The notes under the pieces were generated by a model that ran no database searches, had not been told where the DNA came from, and was given only the letters and a program-made list of their open reading frames with translations. A stretch of DNA of 64,000 nucleotides from Methylobacterium sp. NMS14P (GTDB lineage Bacteria > Pseudomonadota > Alphaproteobacteria > Rhizobiales > Beijerinckiaceae): the NCBI RefSeq assembly GCF_028583545.1, contig NZ_CP087106.1, positions 5,377,001-5,441,000 of the forward strand. Reading direction: 5' to 3'. This document shows positions 16,653 to 23,530 of this stretch, one piece after another (position 1 is the stretch's first letter; each line of letters starts with the position of its first letter). A program made the position numbers and the translations under genes.

Positions 16653-19205
16653 TTACCCGCCCCCCGCCTTCTCCATCGCCTGACCACGACGCATCTGCAC
16701 GTCTCTGAACAGATTGCCTGACGCCGACGTGCTCACCTGCGTCTCCGGGCCCGGGCGATGGACCTGGACGTAGACGCTGCCATTCGCCTCGAGCTTGCCG
16801 CCGCCAACGCCGGCACGGCTAGCGGAGGCAGTCAGGCGCTCATCTCCAGCCTGTAGGCGCCGATCGAACTCTTTCCGAGCCTTCTCGCGAGCCGCCCATG
16901 CATCCCCATCGGCTTTGCCGGCGCGCATCCGGTCGCTCTCCGACATGGTGAGCCCTGGCGCCCCTCGCATGCTGTCGGGCTTCAAAACGCGCGGCGCGCC
17001 ATTCGGAAGAAAATCGCCTCCGCCAGGCAAGCGGGTCGGCGAACCGCTCTGTTCCGGCACGTACCCAGAATCGCCCCATCGAGGATCTGCGTCTCGGTTG
17101 CCGCGATACCCCTGCCAGTTGGGGTAGGGGCTATAGCGCGGATTCTTGGCGAGTTTCTTTCGCAAGTATTGCGCTACATATCGAACCTGATCTGGAATTG
17201 TTCTCGGATCACTAAGGTCCAACCCTGTATCTCGCTCAAATTCTTGCCCTGTTCCACGGCGGCGGTTTAGCTGGAAGGGCCCCCATGAATCTTCGGGAAT
17301 AGCCCGCGTGCCGGGGTTGTGATCGTATGCCGCTCGCGGGTTGCCACGGTTATGTCGGTGACCACTCTCACCCGCTCGGATTCCTTCCATTATCCGCGGG
17401 TCGATGCCGGCCGCGCGCGCTTCCCTTTCGATTAGCGCTGTGAGGTTGCCCGCATCGCTGCCGGTTGGCACACCACCCTGAGTTCTTGGCGGCATTGTTG
17501 CCTGAGGCACGCTGTGCGTGCGGCCACCAATGCCTGGTAGACGCGGGCTCGGCGCGCCTCCATCACCGAGCCCGTTCAGTCGGCCACCGCCATAGCTGCG
17601 GCCCGCGCCCGGACCTGCGGGACCCGCCTCACCGACGTAGCCCGGGCCCGAACCGCCGCCGTAGCGCCGATATCCACCGCCGCCACCGCCGAACGATGCG
17701 GTCTGGATCCGGGCGCCGCCGAACAGGCCATCGTCCTCGGCGCTCGACTTTGAGACCTTGGCGTCCTTCTGCCCCTTGATGGTCTCGGACAGCCCGTCCA
17801 TAGACCGCCGGAGCTTGTCGGCCGATTCCCGGAAGTCGCGCTCGCGCTGCTCGGGCGTGCGCGCCTGGAGGCGGCTGAGTTCGGCCTGGGCCTCCTCGAG
17901 CTTCTTCTGCGCCGCCTCGGGCGTGTCCAGCAGGCCCATGCGCTGCTGGGTCCGGCCGATGAAGTAGCCGCCCGCCTCCTTGGCCGCGTCGCGCAGCTTG
18001 GTCAGTTCCTCGACCCGCTGGCGCGCCGCGATCTCATCGTCGCCGAGACGCGGGGCGAGGCGGCGGCGCAGCGGGCCGTCGGCGCCCTCGTCCTTGCCGG
18101 CGATGGCAGGGCCGGACATGCTGTCGGCGCGAGCGAAGGCCTCCGCATACTCGCCCTTCTTCAGGGCCGCGATCACGTCGGCGATGTCGTGGATGCCATG
18201 CGCCAGCGAGGTCACGAGACCCGTGGTGCTGACCAGCATGTCCTTGGCGGATTCGCCGGCCGTCTTCCAGTCGATGCCGCGCAGCTCGCGGCTGACACCC
18301 TGGAGGCTCTCGCGCAGCGCCTTCATGAAGTCGCCGCGCTGGTCCTTGACGATGTCGTCGATCCACTTGGTGAAGTCGGACGCGAACGGCAGCACCTCGG
18401 ACGCGATCGTGGTGCCGATGCTCTTCATCGACCCGCGCAGGTCGGCCACCGCTCGGTCGAACTCCTCGGCCTTCAGGATCGCCTTCGGGTCCAGCGGCGG
18501 CAGGCGGGCCTGCGTCTTCTTCCAGACGTCCTCAAGCTTGCCGAGGTGGCCGTCGGCCACGCGCGCGAGGTCGGCGTTGCCGAACAGCTTCTGGAAGAAG
18601 ATGCCGCGCTCGGTCGGGTCCTTAATCTGCTCGCCGAACTGGAGCGCCTTCTTCAGCGCCTCGCCCGCGTCGGTCGAGTTGCGCAGGTCCTTGGCGAGGT
18701 TCTGAAACGCGCTGCGGCCCTCGGTGGTCCGGCCCTGGCTCTGCAGCCACGCGAACGTCTCGTTGCCGTGCATCCGGAACTCGCGCAGGTTCGCGACGAA
18801 GTTCTTGGTGCCGGCGGCCATCGTGTCCTGGTCGACGTTGAACTTGCTCGCCACCGAACCGAACACCCGCAACGTGTCGGCGGCGACGCCCGTCTCGCGC
18901 GACAGCTGGCCCAACGCGGTCAGGTTGCCCGACAGGTTGCGGAGCGCGCCTGCGATGCCGGCCACCGCCACGCCGACGCCGAGGCCGGTGACGCCCAGCG
19001 CGGACAGCGCCGGGTTCAGCACGGTCTGCGCGGTCCGGGCGGTGCCCTGGAGCGCGCCCTCAACCTTGCCGAAGCCCTTGGTCAGGGTCTCGGAATGGTC
19101 GGCCCCGGAACGGGCGGCGTCGAGGAGGTGCTGACGGAAGGCCTTCAGCGGGCCGGTGAACTTGTCCCGGACCTCGACTTCCATGCGCAGCGGTTCATCG
19201 GCCAT
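16653..19205 (-). CDS. Tape-measure protein with C-terminal lytic transglycosylase domain
   Basis: An 850-residue protein. Residues 1-330 resemble phage tail tape-measure proteins: a basic helical start, a hydrophobic Gly/Ala stretch (LGVTGLGVGVAVAGIAGAL, 70-88) and a pattern of helices with LSRETGVAADTLRVFGSVA and LRDLRNSTDAGEALKKAL-type segments. Residues 395-480 form a coiled coil, 500-560 a Gly-rich linker, and 590-685 a lysozyme-like/transglycosylase domain with AGESGH (Glu 613) and SWGPFQLN. In phages such proteins set tail length and aid wall penetration. No other tail gene is present in the element, which is the oddest fact about it. The ATG at 19205 overlaps the upstream 81-residue gene. 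Confidence 0.75.
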   Translation of the reverse strand: MADEPLRMEVEVRDKFTGPLKAFRQHLLDAARSGADHSETLTKGFGKVEGALQGTARTAQTVLNPALSALGVTGLGVGVAVAGIAGALRNLSGNLTALGQLSRETGVAADTLRVFGSVASKFNVDQDTMAAGTKNFVANLREFRMHGNETFAWLQSQGRTTEGRSAFQNLAKDLRNSTDAGEALKKALQFGEQIKDPTERGIFFQKLFGNADLARVADGHLGKLEDVWKKTQARLPPLDPKAILKAEEFDRAVADLRGSMKSIGTTIASEVLPFASDFTKWIDDIVKDQRGDFMKALRESLQGVSRELRGIDWKTAGESAKDMLVSTTGLVTSLAHGIHDIADVIAALKKGEYAEAFARADSMSGPAIAGKDEGADGPLRRRLAPRLGDDEIAARQRVEELTKLRDAAKEAGGYFIGRTQQRMGLLDTPEAAQKKLEEAQAELSRLQARTPEQRERDFRESADKLRRSMDGLSETIKGQKDAKVSKSSAEDDGLFGGARIQTASFGGGGGGYRRYGGGSGPGYVGEAGPAGPGAGRSYGGGRLNGLGDGGAPSPRLPGIGGRTHSVPQATMPPRTQGGVPTGSDAGNLTALIEREARAAGIDPRIMEGIRAGESGHRHNRGNPRAAYDHNPGTRAIPEDSWGPFQLNRRRGTGQEFERDTGLDLSDPRTIPDQVRYVAQYLRKKLAKNPRYSPYPNWQGYRGNRDADPRWGDSGYVPEQSGSPTRLPGGGDFLPNGAPRVLKPDSMRGAPGLTMSESDRMRAGKADGDAWAAREKARKEFDRRLQAGDERLTASASRAGVGGGKLEANGSVYVQVHRPGPETQVSTSASGNLFRDVQMRRGQAMEKAGGG

Positions 19206-19440
19206 CGCAGCATCTCCTGTCGGTATGAGGCGCGTCGGCCTCGACCCGCTTCGCGAGCGCCCGCGCCAGATCGGCGGCAGTCTCCACGATCACGATTTGG
19301 AATGCCGCGGTCAGCTCGGCCTCGCCCACGTCCGGCCAGCGAGCGGCGATCGTCTCCAGCACCTCGGCCTTCCACGCCGCCTCGGTGTCGCCGATGCCGG
19401 TGCTGAGCAGGTAGTCGGCGATCTCGGCGACGCGGTTCAT
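19195..19440 (-). CDS. Small protein upstream of tape measure
   Basis: An 81-residue, mostly helical, acidic protein (for example VGEAELTAAFQIVIVETAADLARAL) whose 3' end overlaps the tape-measure start by 11 bases. In siphophages this position is held by tail assembly chaperones; the size is compatible with a short one, but I see no sequence signature and no frameshift slip site. Translational coupling to the tape-measure gene is likely. Confidence 0.5.
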   Translation of the reverse strand: MNRVAEIADYLLSTGIGDTEAAWKAEVLETIAARWPDVGEAELTAAFQIVIVETAADLARALAKRVEADAPHTDRRCCDGR

Positions 19441-19532
19441 GCCGAGACCTCAGCCGACTTGCCGCACCTCTGAGGTCTACGCAGTTGGTGCACTGCACTG
19501 ATATCGTCGAGACGAATCAGAAAGAGACCGCG

Positions 19533-19733
19533 ATGGAAGATTGGCGCTTGGTCATGTTCGCGATCTTCATGGTCGCCCTCGTCGCGGTAGGCTGGGGGCT
19601 TCTCCAGCGGCGGCGCAGGGCGGCGCGAACCGGCGACGATGCGATCTACGGAGTGGCCAGCCTGACCCCGGAGACTATCGAGCGGCAGCACGAGCGGCCG
19701 CGCGCCAGGGGCACCGGCACGACCGGCGAGTGA
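19533..19733 (+). CDS. Single-pass membrane miniprotein
   Basis: A 66-residue protein with an N-terminal membrane segment (LVMFAIFMVALVAVGWGLL) followed by an Arg-rich stop-transfer stretch and a polar tail. It is oriented against the surrounding leftward genes. A GTGCA-C-TGCAC palindrome lies upstream at 19490-19500. Function unknown; it could equally be an inserted accessory gene. Confidence 0.5.
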   Translation: MEDWRLVMFAIFMVALVAVGWGLLQRRRRAARTGDDAIYGVASLTPETIERQHERPRARGTGTTGE

Positions 19734-19790
19734 CGCCCGCGCGGATCGGTGTGCTATACTTCTCGAACCGACGAACCCGTGGAGGTTCCG

Positions 19791-20057
19791 ATGGACGAGA
19801 AGCACGCGATCGAGCTCGCGGTCATCATCCTCGCGGCAATCGCGATCGTGGCAAGCCTTCTGGCCCTGCTGACGAAGGAGCGGAGCCGGAAGTTCAGCTA
19901 CACCTACAGCGACAGCAGCACCTGGGGCGCTTCGAGCATTGATTCGGGCTCGACCTCCGACAGCCACGGCAGTCATCACTGCTCGCATAGCGGTTCCTCC
20001 GGTGACAGCGGGAGCTGCGGTGGAGGTGACAGCGGTGGCGGAGGCGGGGGCAACTGA
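19791..20057 (+). CDS. Membrane protein with Gly/Ser/His/Cys-rich tail
   Basis: An 88-residue protein. It has one N-terminal membrane segment (AIELAVIILAAIAIVASLLALL) and a 52-residue tail made almost wholly of Ser, Gly, Asp, His and Cys (for instance DSHGSHHCSHSGSSGDSG) ending in a run of Gly. The ATG at 19791 follows a GGAGG ribosome site, and TATACT at 19755-19760 is a possible -10 element. The tail might bind metal or be disordered. It follows the other rightward miniprotein by 57 bases. Confidence 0.55.
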   Translation: MDEKHAIELAVIILAAIAIVASLLALLTKERSRKFSYTYSDSSTWGASSIDSGSTSDSHGSHHCSHSGSSGDSGSCGGGDSGGGGGGN

Positions 20058-20062
20058 CACGG

Positions 20063-20386
20063 TTAGGCCGCCGCCACAGTGCCGAGGTCGCTAGCCCTGA
20101 GCACGTTCAGCGGGGCACCGGGCGCGGGCGTCACCTGAACGGCCAGGATCTTGATCGGCGTGGCGTTGGTGTCGATCACCGCCCCCATCCACGTGCCGTC
20201 CGCAAGCGCGGCCTTCACGCGGGCATCCGGCACGCTCTCGACCGGCACCTTCAGGTTCGATCCGCGAGGGTCGACCGCGCAGCCGGCGTAGCTCCAGCAG
20301 TTGCCGTCCCTGACAGCCCAGAGGCGCCCCTTGCCGGCGGGATCCTTGGCGGCCAGGGCTGCGAGGTCGGTGTAGGCGTCGGCCAT
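20063..20386 (-). CDS. Unknown protein of the element (107 aa)
   Basis: A 107-residue protein with an internal hydrophobic/aromatic core (RLWAVRDGNCWSYAGCAVD) and a beta-rich C-terminal half (IKILAVQVTPAPG). It follows the 72-residue gene by 12 bases and belongs to the leftward operon that starts at the Nu1-like gene. Its place in that operon would suit a small structural protein, but nothing in the sequence shows it. Confidence 0.5.
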   Translation of the reverse strand: MADAYTDLAALAAKDPAGKGRLWAVRDGNCWSYAGCAVDPRGSNLKVPVESVPDARVKAALADGTWMGAVIDTNATPIKILAVQVTPAPGAPLNVLRASDLGTVAAA

Positions 20387-20398
20387 GTCAGTTCTCCG

Positions 20399-20617
20399 TC
20401 ACTGGACCCGCCGCAGGGGCGGGATGGGAATGCCGTGCGCGCGATCGGCGGCCGTCATGGCGACCTCGGCTTCGGCCTGGACGATCGCGAGCATGTTCGG
20501 AGTGACGAGGTTCCTGGCGGTCTTGCTGTTCGCGTAGAGCGCTCGCGTCACCAGCAGGTCTTGCGTGGACCGCACCGCCATGCGGACGGCTGCCTCCTTG
20601 GTCTTTCGGTCGGTCAC
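20399..20617 (-). CDS. Unknown small protein of the element (72 aa)
   Basis: A 72-residue helical protein with a basic start (MTDRKTKEAAVRMAVRSTQD). The GTG start overlaps the stop of the 341-residue gene (GTGA), so translation is coupled. No motif recognised. Confidence 0.5.
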   Translation of the reverse strand: MTDRKTKEAAVRMAVRSTQDLLVTRALYANSKTARNLVTPNMLAIVQAEAEVAMTAADRAHGIPIPPLRRVQ

Positions 20618-21639
20618 TGTGCAGCCTCCGCAAACACGCCATCACCATCGGGCAGGGTGCCGAGGAAGACCGGCGGCTCGGCCGGCTTCAGCCCGCGACC
20701 GCCATCACCCATCACGCCGGCGAACCGAACCGCGCGGATCGAACCCTGGCCGTCCTGCTCCAGCCGGGCGTTCGGGTCCGTCCGCAGGATCTGCATGACG
20801 CGCTGGCCGCCGACAGTGTTGGGCGGGAAGGCCACGCCCTTGTCGAAGGCGGCCTGGGCGATCGGCTCCGGCAGCTCGACGTTGCCCGGGAACACCTGAA
20901 TCCGGTGGTTCAGGTGTGTCGCGTAGATCGCCTCGCGCCAGAGGCAGGCGCGAACCATCGGCAAGGTCGGGGTGGTCGGCAGCGCCTCAGGTTTGGCCGG
21001 CAGTGTGTTCGGCGCGGCGCCCTCGCGGATCGCCTTGGCGCTGGCCCGCATCGCCGAGACCGTATTTCCGGCCGCGGGCACGGCGTCGACGTGGAAGGTG
21101 CCGAACATCGCCGAGACGTCCGGCTCGCGGCTGGTGATGCCCGCTTGGCGCGCGGCGGCCGTGAGGATGACGTGGCGGCAGTCGCCGCCGAGGACGTCCT
21201 TCGGCGCGTGGTCGCGGCAGGCGGCCACCAGCGCCTCGCGGGCGACGTCGAAGGCTACAGCGGCACGAGAGAGGCCCACGGCGGCGGCCTCGATCGCAGA
21301 GGCGCCGGCCTCGATCTCGCTGGCGGTCCTGTCCCGCTCGCGCCGGTCGCGCTCTGCGGCCAGCCGGGCCTTCGCGTCCTCGATCAGGCCGGCCAGGGTG
21401 CGGGCAGCATCCTCAAGCGCGACGCGGTCGTCGGCGGCCTTCCTGCAGGCCTCCGCCACGGCCTTGGCCTGCCGGGCGTCAGCGCCGTCGGTCTCGGTGA
21501 GGAAGCGCCGCTGCTCGGCGATCGCGGCCTCGTGGCGGGCGGTGGCGTCGGTGAGCCGGTTCAGCACGCCCGCGCGGCGCACCTCCAGGCTCTGCACCTC
21601 GGCCTCCAGACCCTTCGCCTTGTCCCGTCGTCCCAGCAT
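20614..21639 (-). CDS. Coiled-coil protein of the element (341 aa)
   Basis: A 341-residue protein. Residues 5-125 are strongly predicted coiled coil (long Ala/Glu/Arg heptads such as DDRVALEDAARTLAGLIEDA); the rest is a mixed domain ending with QVFPGNVELPEPIAQAAF and a Gly/Pro-rich tail. GGGGAG lies 6 bases before the ATG. It follows the Nu1-like gene in the same direction. Position and coiled coil would allow a scaffold or head-modifying role in a satellite, but this is a guess; no family recognised. Confidence 0.55.
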   Translation of the reverse strand: MLGRRDKAKGLEAEVQSLEVRRAGVLNRLTDATARHEAAIAEQRRFLTETDGADARQAKAVAEACRKAADDRVALEDAARTLAGLIEDAKARLAAERDRRERDRTASEIEAGASAIEAAAVGLSRAAVAFDVAREALVAACRDHAPKDVLGGDCRHVILTAAARQAGITSREPDVSAMFGTFHVDAVPAAGNTVSAMRASAKAIREGAAPNTLPAKPEALPTTPTLPMVRACLWREAIYATHLNHRIQVFPGNVELPEPIAQAAFDKGVAFPPNTVGGQRVMQILRTDPNARLEQDGQGSIRAVRFAGVMGDGGRGLKPAEPPVFLGTLPDGDGVFAEAAQ

Positions 21640-21766
21640 CTGCGCTCCCCGGATCTGGGGAGCGGCGCCAAGCCCGCGAGGAAAGGCGCCGCTCCTGCCG
21701 CGCGGCCCGGCATGACCTCCGGTGCGCGACAGGGGACAGTGTCGGTGAGGGCTACGGGCCTGGGGA

Positions 21767-21815
21767 GGTCACAAAAGGCGACAACGGGCGGTCCTGGGGG
21801 TCACAAAAGGCGACA
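21767..21815. repeat. Two 17-bp direct repeats next to the Nu1-like gene
   Basis: GGTCACAAAAGGCGACA occurs at 21767-21783 and again at 21799-21815, 32 bases apart (about three helical turns), just past the stop of the Nu1-like gene. The spacing on one DNA face suggests a protein-binding array. In phages, small terminases often bind repeats beside their own gene, so this is a candidate packaging-recognition site. Confidence 0.6.
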
Positions 21816-21817
21816 GG

Positions 21818-22390
21818 TCAGGCGGCAGCGGTGTCCTCGAACTGGCCGACGAACCGCTCGCAGGCGAGCTCGTCGAACGTCGTTCCCGTCTTCTTGGCGA
21901 GCGCTGGCCAGTCCGGGTCAGGAAACTCCCTCACGTCACACAGGTCCCCGATCGTCAGCGTCTTCGCGAACCCCGGGAAGCCGCACCGGACGAGCGTCTT
22001 GGATCCGAGGTCGTCCAGCTCGGACGCAACCCGCAGGGCCAGGGCGTAGGCCATCTCGATCGAGACGCCGGCCTCAACCGCACGCTCCGCGATGAGCCTG
22101 TAGGCGGGGCCCAGGATCGCGCGAGCGACCGCCACCTCGGGCTCGTAGTTGCCGACCATCGGGCCGGGACTCGCCTTCAGCTTCGACGGCTTCTCCAGCT
22201 TGCGCGCCCGGTTCGCGCCCTTGTCCTCGTAGGTCTGGCTTAACTGGTTCGTTGACACCCACCGCAAGGCTTCTTCGCGGTTCAGTTTGCCGTCCGAACG
22301 TACAGGCATGCCCGCTTTCACGTATTGCGAGACGCGCGCCTTAGAAATTCGCAGCTCGGCGGCAAGTGCAGCCTTGGTTGTGATCGCCAT
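21818..22390 (-). CDS. Nu1/small-terminase-like DNA-binding protein
   Basis: A 190-residue protein. Residues 1-48 form a winged helix-turn-helix: a recognition pair TKAALAAELRISKARVSQYV, then KAGMPVRSDGKLNREEALRWV, the same G-M-P-V wing turn found in lambda gpNu1 and related small terminases. The remaining 140 residues are helical and could oligomerise. In satellites such a protein redirects a helper's packaging motor. The ATG at 22390 follows GAGGAG by 9 bases. An alternative is a transcriptional regulator with the same fold, since no large terminase is present. Confidence 0.6.
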   Translation of the reverse strand: MAITTKAALAAELRISKARVSQYVKAGMPVRSDGKLNREEALRWVSTNQLSQTYEDKGANRARKLEKPSKLKASPGPMVGNYEPEVAVARAILGPAYRLIAERAVEAGVSIEMAYALALRVASELDDLGSKTLVRCGFPGFAKTLTIGDLCDVREFPDPDWPALAKKTGTTFDELACERFVGQFEDTAAA

Positions 22391-22560
22391 GGGCGGCGCT
22401 CCTCTCGTTAAGAGTTAAGTGGTTTTGCGATATTGCGGCTAGACAGGGCCCGAGCCTCGCGCGTTACCTCCGATCCGGGAGGGGGTCAGGAGGCCCCGCC
22501 GTTAAACTCTGAGCACCCTCCTTCGTTGGTGATCGGGCAGGGCAGGGGAGTACCTGGGTC

Positions 22561-22872
22561 CTACCCATCGCTCGGCTCCGGCTGGCTCGGCATGTGAAGC
22601 TGGAGTCGACCGCCGACCTTCCTCGCTCGTCCGGTCCGCAGGCCGCGCTGTGCCCGACGCCTGGCAGCAAGCGGCTCAATCCCCAGCTGTCGGGCGGCCA
22701 GCTTCACCGGCAGCCACTCGGGGCGCTCGGGCTCAGCGAGCGGTGGCATCGCCATGGCCGTGGCGGCAAGCACCCGCTCCAGCGTACCGATCACCGCGTC
22801 AGCCATGGCTCGCAGGTCGCGCGCCTTCGCGAGCGCATCGAGCTGCTCGGCCCGTTGCTCGGCGGGCGTCAT
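22561..22872 (-). CDS. Possible HTH protein of the element (103 aa)
   Basis: A 103-residue protein with a helical first half and a second half PVKLAARQLGIEPLAARRRAQRGLRTGRARKVGGRLQ (described here as an ARQLGI helix followed by an Arg-rich helix and a K-x-G-G-R wing) that resembles an excisionase-type helix-turn-helix. AAGGAG stands 6 bases before the ATG. It precedes the Nu1-like gene by 170 bases and may open that operon. Confidence 0.5.
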   Translation of the reverse strand: MTPAEQRAEQLDALAKARDLRAMADAVIGTLERVLAATAMAMPPLAEPERPEWLPVKLAARQLGIEPLAARRRAQRGLRTGRARKVGGRLQLHMPSQPEPSDG

Positions 22873-22958
22873 GGTCCACTCCTTGCAGCTGCATACCGAG
22901 GGTCCGCGTCACGAACACTGATCAGTTGCGTCATCCGCTGCCTATTCAGGAGGCTCCG

Positions 22959-23327
22959 ATGCCGTTCATGTTTCGAGTGATCGCCAAAGCGTTCGATTTT
23001 ATTGTCGGCGGCGCCAGTACGCGCCACGTAGATCTGTTGCCTACAGAAGATGAGGCTGAGATCCGCAGGAAAGATACCCTTCGCAGAACAAGGAATTTCG
23101 ATCACGATTACACTGCGGCAGTCAGACGACTGAGAGATAGACTGGATCGCAAGTTTCCCGACGGGCAGTACGCTCACCGGCGGATGAGGTTGAGCGTCAC
23201 CCAGGATCACGCCGAGGATCGTGCTCAAGCCGTCGACACGATGTCGGCCGTGATCGCGATGGCCCTGCGGAACGGCGCTACCGTGGACGAGGCGGCCGAA
23301 GCGGGCGCTGCAAGCGTCGGGATCTGA
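22959..23327 (+). CDS. Unknown protein of the element (122 aa)
   Basis: A 122-residue protein with a hydrophobic N-terminus (MPFMFRVIAKAFDFIVGGAS) and a charged helical remainder. It has a strong AGGAGG site 5 bases before the ATG. It points rightward and converges on the prim-pol gene, with the long G-rich inverted repeat between their ends. No family recognised. Confidence 0.55.
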   Translation: MPFMFRVIAKAFDFIVGGASTRHVDLLPTEDEAEIRRKDTLRRTRNFDHDYTAAVRRLRDRLDRKFPDGQYAHRRMRLSVTQDHAEDRAQAVDTMSAVIAMALRNGATVDEAAEAGAASVGI

Positions 23328-23354
23328 GCGGCACCTCAGCCCCTCGGCTGCCGA

Positions 23355-23512
23355 TTGGGGGTTTGGGGGGTTTGGGGGGTTCGTTTCAGCCGCTACCCAT
23401 AAACTGTCACGTGCGCACGCACTCGCATGACGGGTGCACTCGATTACGAGAATGACCTGACAGTTTGCCGCGTTGGCTGAAAACAAACCCCCAAAACCCC
23501 CCAAACCCCCAT
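23355..23512. repeat. Long G-rich inverted repeat, telomere-like runs
   Basis: Arms at 23355-23408 and 23459-23512 are imperfect reverse complements over about 54 bases (roughly 80% by eye). Each outer part is G-runs of 5-6 separated by TTT or TTTT on one strand, and each inner part ends in AAACTGTC. The spacer (about 50 bases) includes the palindrome GTGCGCAC. It sits between converging genes, next to the prim-pol/helicase gene, so it may be a terminator, a replication origin or a G-quadruplex-forming control site. Confidence 0.75.
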
Positions 23513-23530
23513 TGTGAGCTGGCGCGCGCA

